The notes under the pieces were generated by a model, which was given only the letters and a program-made list of their open reading frames with translations, was not told the DNA's origin and ran no database searches. The translations under genes and the position numbers were made by a program. From Lyngbya sp. CCAP 1446/10 (lineage in GTDB: Bacteria > Cyanobacteriota > Cyanobacteriia > Cyanobacteriales > Microcoleaceae), in contig NZ_JAIGNI010000022.1 of NCBI RefSeq assembly GCF_026130175.1, positions 1 to 64,000 on the forward strand: a DNA stretch of 64,000 nt, written 5' to 3'. Below, piece after piece: positions 18,176-27,478 of this stretch (position 1 is its first letter; each line of letters opens with the position of its first letter).

Positions 18176-19375
18176 CTAACAAATAATTTGCGATCGCACA
18201 TCCGCATCCACATAACTCAAAATTTTCTCTATTCTATTTTCCCAAGAAAACTGCTTGACAAAATCTAATGTTTCTGCATAACCTTCGCTCCTCCTCGGAT
18301 ATTTGGCTAAACTATCTCGAATGCTTTGCGCAAACCTATATGGGTTATCCGGTTCGCACCAAATTGCAGCTATTTTTCCAGATTTGAATTCCATTAAAGA
18401 TGCAATTTCTGTGGCTATAATTGGAGTTCCCGATGCCATATAATCAAAGAATTTTAAAGGAGATGTGAATGTTGCAGCCTCTGTCTGACAGTGAGGGTGA
18501 GTCAAAACATCCGCCGCTTGCAGCAAGCTGGCTAGTTGATTTTGAGGCAGGTAGCCGAGAAAATTGATGTTCTTGACCTGCTTGTCTGTGGCTAGCTGCT
18601 GGTATGCTGTTACTTGGGATGAGTCACCACCGGCGATCGCAAATTGAACTTCCGGCAACTCCCGCGCCACATCCACCAACATATCCACACCTTTAAATGG
18701 GTAAAGTCCGCCCGCGTAAACTGCTAAATACTGCCTATCATCGGCTAATAATTGCTGTCGCCAATTCTCCGCTGCGACTGTTTGTCTCACCAAAAACAAC
18801 TGGTTAAAACCATTGTGCAGCATAATGACTTTTTCCGCTGGCATCCCATTCTCAATCATGGTATGTCGCACAGTATCAGCAACAGTTACAGCAATTTGAA
18901 ATAAAGGATTGCAAACAATTTCCGGCTCAAACTTCTTATTTTCATGGTGATGTTGTTCGTAGATAGCGGGAATTCCATTTTTGATGGCAGCTTTGACAAA
19001 GTTCCAGTCGCGGCTGTGGACAATTTTTGTCGATTTAAGCAGGTGAATCGGTAAATAGTATTTTGAAACTATTGTACTCGCACTCGTCCACTTGCTGTCC
19101 CAAAAGTCGATCGGCCACGGTACGGGCAAATCTGCTACTTTTAGCTGTTCCTGAAGATTGTAAATTTTGGCAAGTTGATCGTCCGGTTTTCTCGGTCTAA
19201 AAGGAAAAAGCAAATCAACCGGATTCAAAGCACTCCAGCCTTTGCGGAGGTATACCAAAACTGCTGGATAACCGAGATTTGCGGCGGCATTGGCAGAGTT
19301 GGTAACTTGAACTAAGCTGGCTACATTGGGTTGCGGTAAAGTATTTCTGGTAAAAAATACATAATATTTAGACAT
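18176..19375 (-). CDS. glycosyltransferase family 4 protein
   Basis: GT-B-fold retaining glycosyltransferase of 399 residues. The nucleotide-sugar-binding C-terminal domain shows YLAVYAGGLYPFKGVDMLVD (about 212-231), INFLGYLPQNQLASLLQAADV (about 268-288) and the E-x7-E-like donor loop EAATFTSPLKFFDYMASGTPIIAT (about 300-322). The N-terminal domain has HSRDWNFVKAAIKNGIPAIYEQHHHE, typical of GT4. No membrane segment is visible. It lies 18 bases downstream of the ABC exporter gene, consistent with one transcript. The sugar and acceptor cannot be read from sequence. Confidence 0.9.
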   Translation of the reverse strand: MSKYYVFFTRNTLPQPNVASLVQVTNSANAAANLGYPAVLVYLRKGWSALNPVDLLFPFRPRKPDDQLAKIYNLQEQLKVADLPVPWPIDFWDSKWTSASTIVSKYYLPIHLLKSTKIVHSRDWNFVKAAIKNGIPAIYEQHHHENKKFEPEIVCNPLFQIAVTVADTVRHTMIENGMPAEKVIMLHNGFNQLFLVRQTVAAENWRQQLLADDRQYLAVYAGGLYPFKGVDMLVDVARELPEVQFAIAGGDSSQVTAYQQLATDKQVKNINFLGYLPQNQLASLLQAADVLTHPHCQTEAATFTSPLKFFDYMASGTPIIATEIASLMEFKSGKIAAIWCEPDNPYRFAQSIRDSLAKYPRRSEGYAETLDFVKQFSWENRIEKILSYVDADVRSQIIC

Positions 19376-19393
19376 GGATTTTTAACTGATTTT

Positions 19394-21397
19394 CTACTTG
19401 TTAACTGTCTGACGCTTAATCGTACTTTCTATAAATTCTAAAGTCGTGAAAATATTAGCAGCCGAATGATATGATTCTCTGATTAACTCATCTCTTTCTT
19501 CGGGAGAATCAACCATTTCATCTACTAGCAATTTCAGGTAAGCTATCATCGGAGTCAGGCGAGTGCGAATTTCGTAAGAACCTCTAATTAAAGCTTCATC
19601 ACGAGCGGTTTCTTCGGCAAATTGCATTGAATACAAGCGAGTGTAGTAACCTCCCTTGGCGAGCAATTCTTCGTGGGAGCCAATTTCTACTACTTGCCCG
19701 CGATCGATTACGGCGATTTTGTCGGCTTTTTGGACTGTGGAGAGGCGGTGGGCGATCACTAAGGTTGTGCGATCGCAACTCAGTTTCTCGATCGCCGATT
19801 GCACATACCTTTCCGAAACCGTATCCAACGAACTCGTAGCCTCATCTAAAATCAAAATTTCCGGGTTTTGCAGCAAAGCTCTAGCAATAGAAATTCTCTG
19901 ACGCTGCCCTCCCGATAATATCACACCGCGATCGCCAATTTGAGTATCCAACCCCTCCGGCAACAGTTCGATAAACTCATAAGCATTCGCCCCCTGTGCC
20001 GCTTGCACAATTTCTGCCTCAGTCGCTTGGGGCTTAGCGTAAGCAATATTTTCGCGCACAGAAGCATTAAATAAAAACGTATCTTGGCTAACAATACCCA
20101 TCGCTTTTCTGAGACTTTTTAGATCGAATTCGCGCAAATCCGTGCCATCTATCGAGATATTACCTTCTGTAGGATCGTAAAATCTCGGCAATAAATCTGC
20201 CAAAGTTGACTTCCCAGAACCCGAAGTTCCTACCAAAGCCAAAGTAGTGCCGCAAGGTAGAAATAAATCAATTCCTTGAAGGACTAAACTTTTGTGATTC
20301 GGATAACTAAAAGATATTTTATTAAAACTGATTCCCGATCGCAAATGAGTGTAAGGCACAGAACCGTTCAGCATAAACGGCTTGTCATCGCAGCTCAAAA
20401 AATCATTAACCACCTCTACACTAGCCGACGTATTAGCAAATTGACTGCGCCCGCTATTCAACTGTGAAATTAAAGGGATTAATCGAAACAGTACCAATAA
20501 ATAGGTTAATAAAATTGTAGCAATAGACTCTATCTCATTCGCAAATATTGTGCGACCTATAAATACAATCAAAATTATAACTATCAAATTAACAACTTCG
20601 TTAATTGGGGCGATCGCCGCATAATTTACCTGAGCCTGAAAATCCGCTTGTTCTCGCCTTTGAATTAAATGCTTGATCCGCTGATACTCCCTTTCCTCGT
20701 TCCCCGTTGACTTAACCAGCCGAATCCCTGTAATCGTTTCCAACACCCTAACCGAATAATCTTTCGACATTTCAGAAAGAAGGTGGCCAAAATGCTTGGA
20801 ACGGTTAATAATATATTGATTTGTCCAAGCAACTAACGCCAGCAAAACTGTAGCTGTCACCGTCAGTTTCCACGAGATAGAAAGTAGCAGACCCACAAAA
20901 ACCAAAACCGTGATTGAGGTAGTAAACATTCCGATGGCCGTACCAACTGCACTAGCAGTCCGACCAATCTCTCCGCCTAATCTATTAATTAAATCCCCGA
21001 CTTTAGTTTTAGAGTAAAAATCTAAATCTACTTCTAACAACAACCGCAAACCTGCGTCTCGCAAATCAAAAGTCAGAGAGCGGGTCAGAGAAGTAGCTAC
21101 TAAAGTATTGATATAACTCGCAACATTTTTTAAAAAAATTGCCAGCACAACCGCCCCGGTCATCAGCATTAAACGCTGATTTCCGGGCATTCCCTCAAAG
21201 GGATACATCAAAGTTTTAATTAGAGGTGGAGCACCACGCAGCTCGATAGCTTCCTCTAAAAAACTTAAAAGCACTGGTACAATCAGAGTAGTGCTGATAC
21301 CGTTAAATAAAGCGCCAGAAAAGCCCAGCATCACAGTTAAGAGAATCCTGCCGGGATATCGTCTGGCAAATTTTAGGAGTAGCTTATTTGCAGACAT
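19394..21397 (-). CDS. ABC exporter (permease-ATPase fusion) with kinase-like C-terminal tail
   Basis: A half-transporter of the MsbA/HepA type. A six-helix membrane domain (about residues 10-320) is fused to an ATPase domain (about 350-585) with Walker A ALVGTSGSGKSTLADLL, signature LSGGQRQRISIARAL, Walker B ILILDEATSSLD and the H-loop VIAHRLSTV. It probably exports a lipid-linked or oligosaccharide product of the surrounding glycosyltransferases. Oddly, about 80 extra residues follow (about 588-667). They include SYEIRTRLTPMIAYLKLLVDE, which resembles a histidine-kinase dimerisation (HisKA) H-box with Tyr in place of the phospho-acceptor His. Confidence 0.93.
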   Translation of the reverse strand: MSANKLLLKFARRYPGRILLTVMLGFSGALFNGISTTLIVPVLLSFLEEAIELRGAPPLIKTLMYPFEGMPGNQRLMLMTGAVVLAIFLKNVASYINTLVATSLTRSLTFDLRDAGLRLLLEVDLDFYSKTKVGDLINRLGGEIGRTASAVGTAIGMFTTSITVLVFVGLLLSISWKLTVTATVLLALVAWTNQYIINRSKHFGHLLSEMSKDYSVRVLETITGIRLVKSTGNEEREYQRIKHLIQRREQADFQAQVNYAAIAPINEVVNLIVIILIVFIGRTIFANEIESIATILLTYLLVLFRLIPLISQLNSGRSQFANTSASVEVVNDFLSCDDKPFMLNGSVPYTHLRSGISFNKISFSYPNHKSLVLQGIDLFLPCGTTLALVGTSGSGKSTLADLLPRFYDPTEGNISIDGTDLREFDLKSLRKAMGIVSQDTFLFNASVRENIAYAKPQATEAEIVQAAQGANAYEFIELLPEGLDTQIGDRGVILSGGQRQRISIARALLQNPEILILDEATSSLDTVSERYVQSAIEKLSCDRTTLVIAHRLSTVQKADKIAVIDRGQVVEIGSHEELLAKGGYYTRLYSMQFAEETARDEALIRGSYEIRTRLTPMIAYLKLLVDEMVDSPEERDELIRESYHSAANIFTTLEFIESTIKRQTVNK

Positions 21398-21489
21398 GAA
21401 GCATTCCCAGCTAAACAGTACGGCATCTCAAAATATTCTTTAATAACAGACAGTTTTTCTTCCTCCCGTGAGTGGTTTTAAAATAACAT

Positions 21490-22641
21490 TTACAGACCTG
21501 CGATTATATCTGAAAGAATCGGTTTCATTGCTTGAATACTATATTTTTTCATACATCTTTCCCGAGCTTTCATTCCTTGTAAATTAGCCGCTGTCAAATT
21601 TTGAAATATCCATTGAATTTTTTGTGAAATTTGAGCGGGAGAACTCGGATCGACTAAATAACCCGTTCCCCCTAAAATTGTTGGAATATCCCCCACTCGC
21701 GTAGACAAAACAGGCTTAGCCATTGCCATGCCATCTGTCAACTTGAGCGGAAACTGAGCCACGGCTGTGAGAGTTTCTCGCTGAGGAACAACGACAACAT
21801 GAGCCGCCGCTACAACCGACGGCATCGTCTCCACTGGAAACCTTGGCAGTTTAATAATCCAACGCCCCCATTGTTTCACAAGTTTATCATCATAATCATC
21901 ATAAGGACTCCCGCCGACGATCGCTAATTTTAAATCGGGCTCATTTAACTGTTCAAGCGCCATCAAAACATCCTCCACGCCTTTATGAGGTCGCGGTGCC
22001 CCCGGAAACATCAGAACTCTATACCCGGACAAGCCGTAACGCTGTCTGCTCAATTCAGGATTGTATTTAGCAGGGTCGAACATTACAGTATCCTTACCAT
22101 TCGGCAAATATACACCACCAAAACGCTGTTTTAAAAACTCAGTATGAACGGTGACTGCATTAGCACGGTGGATGAGACTTTCCATCCACTTGAGATAGAG
22201 CGGATTATCTGGTTCTCTCAATTGACCGTTGTGTTTAAAAATATCTCGATAAAGTTGTTTGAAAGAAGGACGGTATTTCCATTCATCTCCGCCGTACCAG
22301 CTCAGTTCCCAGTCATCTATATCTAAAATTAGAAAGTGGCGAGTCGTCAGTTTTTTTAGCAGTGATAACCCAAAACTTGTAGGTTTAGGTTTGACTGCAT
22401 AAATAATATCCCCATCTATTTTTTTCCAAAGTTTTTGAGCATCCCTCAAAAACCCCGGATAATTGTTACCAGGTATCGCACATACCCGGATATTTCGGGG
22501 AGGAATAGCATACAATTCCTTGCCAAACTGAAATCCAACAACTTCTACATCACATTGAAGCTCTATCAGGACTTGAGCTAATAAAAAAGCACGAATTGCA
22601 CCTGCTCCTGACAAATCGCTCACTACTAATGAAACTTTCAC
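21490..22641 (-). CDS. glycosyltransferase family 4 protein
   Basis: A 383-residue GT-B glycosyltransferase. The N-terminus MKVSLVVSDLSGAGAIRAFLLAQVLIELQCDVEV is a Rossmann-type start. The C-terminal domain shows RVLMFPGAPRPHKGVEDVLMAL (about 208-229), LAIVGGSPYDDYD and the donor loop FPLKLTDGMAMAKPVLSTRVGDI (about 297-319). It is about 92 bases upstream of the ABC exporter gene, in the same direction. It is diverged from the GT4 at 18176, so the two are not a recent duplication. Substrate unknown. Confidence 0.9.
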   Translation of the reverse strand: MKVSLVVSDLSGAGAIRAFLLAQVLIELQCDVEVVGFQFGKELYAIPPRNIRVCAIPGNNYPGFLRDAQKLWKKIDGDIIYAVKPKPTSFGLSLLKKLTTRHFLILDIDDWELSWYGGDEWKYRPSFKQLYRDIFKHNGQLREPDNPLYLKWMESLIHRANAVTVHTEFLKQRFGGVYLPNGKDTVMFDPAKYNPELSRQRYGLSGYRVLMFPGAPRPHKGVEDVLMALEQLNEPDLKLAIVGGSPYDDYDDKLVKQWGRWIIKLPRFPVETMPSVVAAAHVVVVPQRETLTAVAQFPLKLTDGMAMAKPVLSTRVGDIPTILGGTGYLVDPSSPAQISQKIQWIFQNLTAANLQGMKARERCMKKYSIQAMKPILSDIIAGL

Positions 22642-22930
22642 TGAGTATTTTGTTTATAACATTTGTTTGATTTTCCTACTTAACCGAGCTTTTGTCAAGG
22701 CGATGGGTAGTCACGCACTCCCGACCAAAGAAACCGGGTTTTTAACTAGGACAAAGGGCAGAAAGGAAGTATTTTGGCAAAAAAAAGTGATTAATCCAGA
22801 ACTGTTATTCACTCGATCAATAATTCTCCTAGGTGAATTTTTAGATATATTTTCTGATATGTTGAGGCTAATTTTTTTTATTTTGGGCTAATTTTTGTTG
22901 TTTTTGATGCAGTTTACCAACAAACTTTAA

Positions 22931-23767
22931 TTATTTAAAACGCCAGGGATTGTTAAGTTGATTTGGTAAAAATATTTTAGCAGTGCGATCGACTATTTGA
23001 GTCAAGAACGATCGCGTCACGTTCTTCGCGTACTGAGGGCGGTAAGGATAAGTGCAGTGCATTACTTTAATCGGTTTGTCGATCGCATAAACATCTTTCC
23101 ACTTATCCAAGTAATTGTAAACCGGGGACAAAGTTGTCATTTTCGGTTTCACCGATTCAACAGCCGCCGCAAAAGCTCCCTGGTCTTTCAATAGTAGCAC
23201 ATTTTGATGCGCCACTACCATGTCGAAATATTTCTTAAAGTTTATAAACAATTCCTGAGTTTTACTGCTTTTCGTAAAAGCGATAAATCCGCCATTGTAT
23301 TGAATGCTATTTTCATTTAGCGGCAACCCGACAGACTGCAAAGTTGACAGAATATCCTGCTTGACTCTTAATAAATTTGCAGCTTTAGCAATCGCCGGCT
23401 GCACATCTTCAGTCACCAACAAATCCACCCCATCAAGAAGATCAAACACCTCATCAATTGGCGACAGCAAACAAATATCACAATCCATATAAATAGTTTT
23501 CTCAAATAAAGATTCCCCGTACAAAGCCAGCTTAGCTTGCCGCGACGCTAAAACCGGATTTTCGTGAGACGGTGCAGGTTTCAATATGACATTTCCAAAC
23601 AGCAGAAGTAAAGGATATAAAAATTGAGGGACTCTATCTATTAAAATAATAATGGGTTCGCGGTGAAACTTCCTGACAGACGCCAAAAAATGAACGCAAT
23701 CCTGGAAAGAGTAAAGACCAGTTAATATAGTGATAAATCCCTTGACTGCTAATTTATTTGAATTCAT
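22931..23767 (-). CDS. GT8-like nucleotide-diphospho-sugar transferase
   Basis: The 278 residues look like a GT-A-fold glycosyltransferase. They include an N-terminal KGFITILTGLYSFQDCVHFLASVRKFHREPIIILID strand-helix pair and the metal-binding D-x-D in KTIYMDCDICLLSPIDEVF (about residues 91-109). QYNGGFIAFTKSSKTQELF (about 159-177) is the GT8-style 'NGG' loop, and LLKDQGAF plus VMHCTYPYRPQ complete the pattern. No membrane helix is present. It is separated from the fucosyltransferase gene by 17 bases. The family placement is by motif only; donor and acceptor are unknown. Confidence 0.78.
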   Translation of the reverse strand: MNSNKLAVKGFITILTGLYSFQDCVHFLASVRKFHREPIIILIDRVPQFLYPLLLLFGNVILKPAPSHENPVLASRQAKLALYGESLFEKTIYMDCDICLLSPIDEVFDLLDGVDLLVTEDVQPAIAKAANLLRVKQDILSTLQSVGLPLNENSIQYNGGFIAFTKSSKTQELFINFKKYFDMVVAHQNVLLLKDQGAFAAAVESVKPKMTTLSPVYNYLDKWKDVYAIDKPIKVMHCTYPYRPQYAKNVTRSFLTQIVDRTAKIFLPNQLNNPWRFK

Positions 23768-23784
23768 TGATTTACTTATTTACC

Positions 23785-24708
23785 TCAGTGTGTCCACTCC
23801 CAAAAGCTCTCACTCCAGTCATCTCGATCGTGAAAAATTCCTTGCCATTCATAAAAATGTACAAAATCTTTCAGGTTAATTGTTTTATTGACATTGCGGA
23901 TCATGTAAAGAGGTTTATCTCCATAAAAAGAAGCCCACATAGTATAACTGCTAGGTGGCCCGACAACATAGTCGCACTCAGCCAAAGCATACATATCTTC
24001 AATTAAATGACCACTGCCAAATCCACAGTTAAAATTATCAAATAAACTCAGATTTTGTGGAATATTAGAACAAATCAAAAACTTGATTTTTTTTCCTTCA
24101 AATAGCCTTACCACAGAATTCATGAATTTTAAATATTGCTCAGTTGTGTAAAAGTATCTCCCCTTTTGATGCTGAGCATAATCCCCTTGGCGGATGTGAA
24201 TTCCCACGAGCATATCAGAATTATTTTTTAAATTTAATATCAAACGATCTACATTGATTCTATATCGCTCTAATGGTGCAAAGTATGCTCTAATCGGGTC
24301 GGCGTACTTGTGTAACTTGGGGAGATCTTCTACAAACCAGCCATCTCGAAATAGCCAGCCTTGAAAAAAAATAATTGAACCGTGCTTGATTTGTTCAATT
24401 TCCTGATATTTGAGCCAACTAAAAGGTTGTTGTCGGGTTATTTTTTGCGTATTTAATGTTTTTTTGTTGCTTAAATACTTAACTAATTTGTAATATTTGC
24501 TTCTAACAAGCTTGTTACCTGCTGCGGTAAAATATGGAGGAGGATAACAACACAAAAAATCACCAGCGGTTCCCACAAAGAATTCTGCATATTCGTCAAA
24601 AGCAGGATTGAGAACAATCAAATTATGCTCGATCGCCCAAGCAATGAAATTAGCAAAAAGTAGCAGTCGGTTTCCGAGTTGTCCCGATTTAGCAGATATT
24701 ATTAGCAT
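23785..24708 (-). CDS. GT11-like (alpha-1,2-fucosyltransferase family) glycosyltransferase
   Basis: The GDP-fucose-binding signature of alpha-1,2-fucosyltransferases is present: DMLVGIHIRQGDYAQHQKGRYF (about residues 159-180; H-x-R-x-G-D-Y). The N-terminal SGQLGNRLLLFANFIAWAIEH (about 8-28) resembles the 'G-x-L-G-N' start of GT11, and ALAECDYVVGPPSSYTMWASFYG (about 247-269) the C-terminal block. At 307 residues the length is usual. It lies between galE and the GT8-like gene. The presence of both GT11-like and GT10-like enzymes suggests a fucose-decorated glycan. Confidence 0.85.
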   Translation of the reverse strand: MLIISAKSGQLGNRLLLFANFIAWAIEHNLIVLNPAFDEYAEFFVGTAGDFLCCYPPPYFTAAGNKLVRSKYYKLVKYLSNKKTLNTQKITRQQPFSWLKYQEIEQIKHGSIIFFQGWLFRDGWFVEDLPKLHKYADPIRAYFAPLERYRINVDRLILNLKNNSDMLVGIHIRQGDYAQHQKGRYFYTTEQYLKFMNSVVRLFEGKKIKFLICSNIPQNLSLFDNFNCGFGSGHLIEDMYALAECDYVVGPPSSYTMWASFYGDKPLYMIRNVNKTINLKDFVHFYEWQGIFHDRDDWSESFWEWTH

Positions 24709-24726
24709 TTAGCATATTGTATTTTT

Positions 24727-24752
24727 GGGGCGGGCGTCCCGCCCACCCCACA
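24727..24752. repeat. GC-rich palindrome upstream of the GT11-like gene
   Basis: TGGGGCGGGCGTCCCGCCC is followed by ACCCCA; the two halves form a compact GC stem. It is related in composition to the GGGGCGGGTT elements and could end transcription from galE or be a dispersed repeat. Confidence 0.55.
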
Positions 24753-24807
24753 ACAATTAAATCAAACTTTGCTGTAATGGTAAAGTGCGCCATAAGCACC
24801 CTACATA

Positions 24808-25809
24808 TTAAGGAGAGTGGCGTTTTTGATGCCACTGCCAAGCATGGGATATAATATCCTTAATGTCGGGATATTCTGGAGACCAACCCAAGGTTTTGAT
24901 GGCTTTCTCGCTGCTGCCAACTAAAGCAGGCGGGTCTCCCGGACGCCGATCGCACTCAACAACCTTAATCTCTTTTCCCGTCACTTGGTGAGCCGTTTCT
25001 ATCACCTCTTTTACCGAAAATCCGCCGCCGTTGCCCAAATTAAAGAAATCAGATTTGCCACCATTTAACAAATATTCCAATCCCAAAATGTGAGCAGACG
25101 CCAAATCGTTTACATGAATGTAATCCCGAATGCAAGTACCGTCAGGAGTATCGTAATCGGTGCCGAAAATCGAGATTGAATCTCGTTTCCCCAAAGCAGC
25201 GAATAACACCAGCGGGATTAGGTGAGTTTCTGGATTGTGATCCTCTCCTAACAACCCGTTCGGATCTGCCCCAGCCGCGTTAAAATAGCGGAAACAAACA
25301 GACTTGAAATTGTACGCAGGGTCAAAGTCCAATAAAATCCGTTCTACCATTAACTTAGTAGCACCGTAAGGATTGATCGGATTTTGTGGATGGTCTTCGG
25401 TGAGCGGGATTTGCTCAGGTACGCCGTAAGTCGCGCAAGTAGAAGAAAACACAAATTTCTTGATACCAGCAGCGATCATTGCTTCCAAAAGTGTAATCGT
25501 GCCGATGACATTGTTGCGGTAATATTTAGCTGGATCGGTAACAGATTCGCCGACGTAAGCGTAAGCTGAAAAGTGCATCACCGCAGCAATATCGTGGCTG
25601 GCGAATAGGTTATCGAGTAGGGCGCGATCGTTGGTATCGCCAACTACTAATCCCACTTGCAAAACCTGCTCTACTAAGTCTTGGTGTCCGTAGACTAAAT
25701 TATCCAAAATTATCACACCGTAACCTGCGTTTTTCAGTGCTAATACTGCGTGAGAGCCAATATATCCTGCTCCGCCTGTCACCAAAATTGTTGGTTTTTC
25801 TGTACTCAT
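24808..25809 (-). CDS. galE: UDP-glucose 4-epimerase
   Basis: Interconverts UDP-glucose and UDP-galactose, supplying donors to the glycosyltransferases downstream. It is a short-chain dehydrogenase-type enzyme of 333 residues. The NAD-binding loop is TGGAGYIGSHAVLALKNAGYGV (about 11-32), the catalytic Ser is in FSSTCATYG (about 121-129) and the Tyr-x3-Lys is in NPYGATKLMVERI (about 147-159). The FRYFNAAGADPNG and DGTCIRDYIHVNDLA blocks are typical of GalE. It starts at ATG 25809 and leads the minus-strand glycan locus. Confidence 0.95.
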   Translation of the reverse strand: MSTEKPTILVTGGAGYIGSHAVLALKNAGYGVIILDNLVYGHQDLVEQVLQVGLVVGDTNDRALLDNLFASHDIAAVMHFSAYAYVGESVTDPAKYYRNNVIGTITLLEAMIAAGIKKFVFSSTCATYGVPEQIPLTEDHPQNPINPYGATKLMVERILLDFDPAYNFKSVCFRYFNAAGADPNGLLGEDHNPETHLIPLVLFAALGKRDSISIFGTDYDTPDGTCIRDYIHVNDLASAHILGLEYLLNGGKSDFFNLGNGGGFSVKEVIETAHQVTGKEIKVVECDRRPGDPPALVGSSEKAIKTLGWSPEYPDIKDIISHAWQWHQKRHSP

Positions 25810-26118
25810 TTTATTTTGGGTTGTTTGGTAACTGCAACGGTAGATTGTATTGTGAACAGGGTTTAGTTAAGCCTGTTTATTCCCCGGAGATACCCCTAAA
25901 TCCCCCTTAAGAAGGGGGACTTTGAGAATTCTCTTGTTCCCCATTTCTAAGGGGGATTTGAGAATTCTCTTGTTCCCCATTTTTAAGGGGGATTTGAGAA
26001 TTCTCTTGTTCCCCATTTTTAAGGGGGGCTTTGAGAATTCTCTTGTTCCCCCCTTTTTAAGGGGGGCTAGGGGGGATCTGATTTAACTACTGCAACTGTC
26101 AACTGTCAACTGAAAAAT
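25810..26118. other. intergenic region mostly filled by a tandem repeat
   Basis: No gene seen. The first 100 bases upstream of galE may hold its promoter. The rest is the 36-bp tandem repeat array plus a C-rich segment related to the common cyanobacterial AATCCCCCTT repeats. Confidence 0.7.
25921..26075. repeat. 36-37-bp tandem repeat, four copies
   Basis: Units start at 25921, 25957, 25993 and 26030. Each has the perfect palindrome GAGAATTCTC, then TTGTTCCCC and a TTTTTAAGGGGG-type segment whose C and G runs can pair. There are no spacers, so it is not a CRISPR array. Confidence 0.92.
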
Positions 26119-26322
26119 TCAATCGATAAACTTGAGGCGACCAATTTGGATATAATCAAATATCCGATTGATTTGATATCGATCCTCCTCGGAAATTCTA
26201 TCATCAGATAGGATAGTAGATGTTAAAACTAAATGTTCTCGGCGAGCAATCTTGCCAGACGCGACAATTCGATCGACCATTTGAGAAATTGTTAAATTGG
26301 ATTTGTTTGGAGATGTTCGCAT
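26119..26322 (-). CDS. small conserved cyanobacterial protein, 67 aa
   Basis: No function recognised. After a polar N-terminus, SQMVDRIVASGKIARREHLVL, then LSDDRISEEDRYQINRIFDYI and QIGRLKFID form a short all-helical protein. This pattern (helix, 'ISEEDR', 'INRIFD', 'GRLK') recurs in small cyanobacterial proteins of unknown role, which supports it as real. It starts at ATG 26322. A tandem repeat lies directly downstream. Confidence 0.7.
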   Translation of the reverse strand: MRTSPNKSNLTISQMVDRIVASGKIARREHLVLTSTILSDDRISEEDRYQINRIFDYIQIGRLKFID

Positions 26323-26546
26323 TTATTCGATCGCATTTATGTCAGAATAATTAAAGCTGGTGGCAGTTCTTGATCCAAAAATCGTGCATACCAGACCACA
26401 AGTTTATTTGTGGAACAGCATAAATAATGTATCATAGTTGTACTTCCAAAGATAGATGCGCGGAGTTGAACATTCAGCATTTTGCCTTTGTATAGCTCTC
26501 ACACTAATCAAATTCTATAATAATTTTCCGATAGAGGCAGTTTTAT

Positions 26547-27320
26547 ATGCAGGTTTATCGAATCCCGGTACTGTCCGACAATTACATTTTCTTGCTGCAC
26601 GACCCCGATCGCAACATAGCAGCCGTCGTCGATCCAGCCAGAGCAGAACCGGTATTGCAGCACGTGCGATCGCTCGGAGCCGAATTAACAGCAATTTTCA
26701 ACACGCACCACCACAACGACCACATAGGCGGCAACCAGCAACTGATCGATCGCTTTCCCCAAATTAAAGTTTACGGCGGCGCACAAGACCGAGGCAGAAT
26801 TCCCGGACAACAAGTATTTTTGCATGGGGGCGATCGCGTTGAGTTTGCCGGCAGAACCGCCGAAGTCTTCTTTGTACCAGGCCACACAAAAGCTCACATA
26901 GCCTACTACTTCCCCGCCCGCAACCAAGGGGAAACCGGCGAATTGTTCTGTGGGGACACCTTATTTGCTGGAGGCTGCGGCAGACTGAAAGAAGGCACTC
27001 CGGCTCAAATGCTAGCCTCCCTGGAACAATTGCGAAACCTGCCCGACAATACGAGAGTTTGGTGTGCCCACGAATACACGCTGACAAACTTGCAATTTGC
27101 GATCGGCGTAGATGGTGACAATCCCGATTTGCAGCAGCGCTTAGCCGAAGTTAAAGAAGCGCGCAGTCGATCGCAACCTACCATACCATCATCGATCGGC
27201 ATCGAAAAAAGCACAAACCCATTTTTGCGCTGGGATTTTCCCAACCTCCAATCAGCGGCAAACACCCGCGATCCTGTCCAAACCTTCGCTCGATTGCGCG
27301 GCATGAAAGACAGGTTTTGA
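26547..27320 (+). CDS. gloB: hydroxyacylglutathione hydrolase (glyoxalase II)
   Basis: Hydrolyses S-lactoylglutathione, the second step of methylglyoxal detoxification. Metallo-beta-lactamase fold of 257 residues: the two-metal motif is [12 protein letters not shown] (about 51-62, HxHxDH), followed by [13 protein letters not shown] (His, about 110-122), [17 protein letters not shown] (Asp, about 133-149) and [10 protein letters not shown] (His, about 172-181). The C-terminal NPFLRWD is also characteristic of GloB. It starts at ATG 26547. No partner gloA is nearby. Confidence 0.95.
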   Translation: MQVYRIPVLSDNYIFLLHDPDRNIAAVVDPARAEPVLQHVRSLGAELTAIFNTHHHNDHIGGNQQLIDRFPQIKVYGGAQDRGRIPGQQVFLHGGDRVEFAGRTAEVFFVPGHTKAHIAYYFPARNQGETGELFCGDTLFAGGCGRLKEGTPAQMLASLEQLRNLPDNTRVWCAHEYTLTNLQFAIGVDGDNPDLQQRLAEVKEARSRSQPTIPSSIGIEKSTNPFLRWDFPNLQSAANTRDPVQTFARLRGMKDRF

Positions 27321-27478
27321 CGAATACCAAGGGCGACGATAGAATAATTGTACAGGCTTTGACATCTCTCTGAGATTGAATTGTTACCCTGTTTTAATTA
27401 AAATTTCTTCTGAATTATGTCCGTATAATTAATCAGCGCGATTGGCTTAGCCAAAACTCAAACCGTTGTTAGAAATCG

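Noticed and set aside
25921-26075. CRISPR array
   Set aside because: The 36-bp units are directly adjacent without unique spacers, and no cas genes are present.
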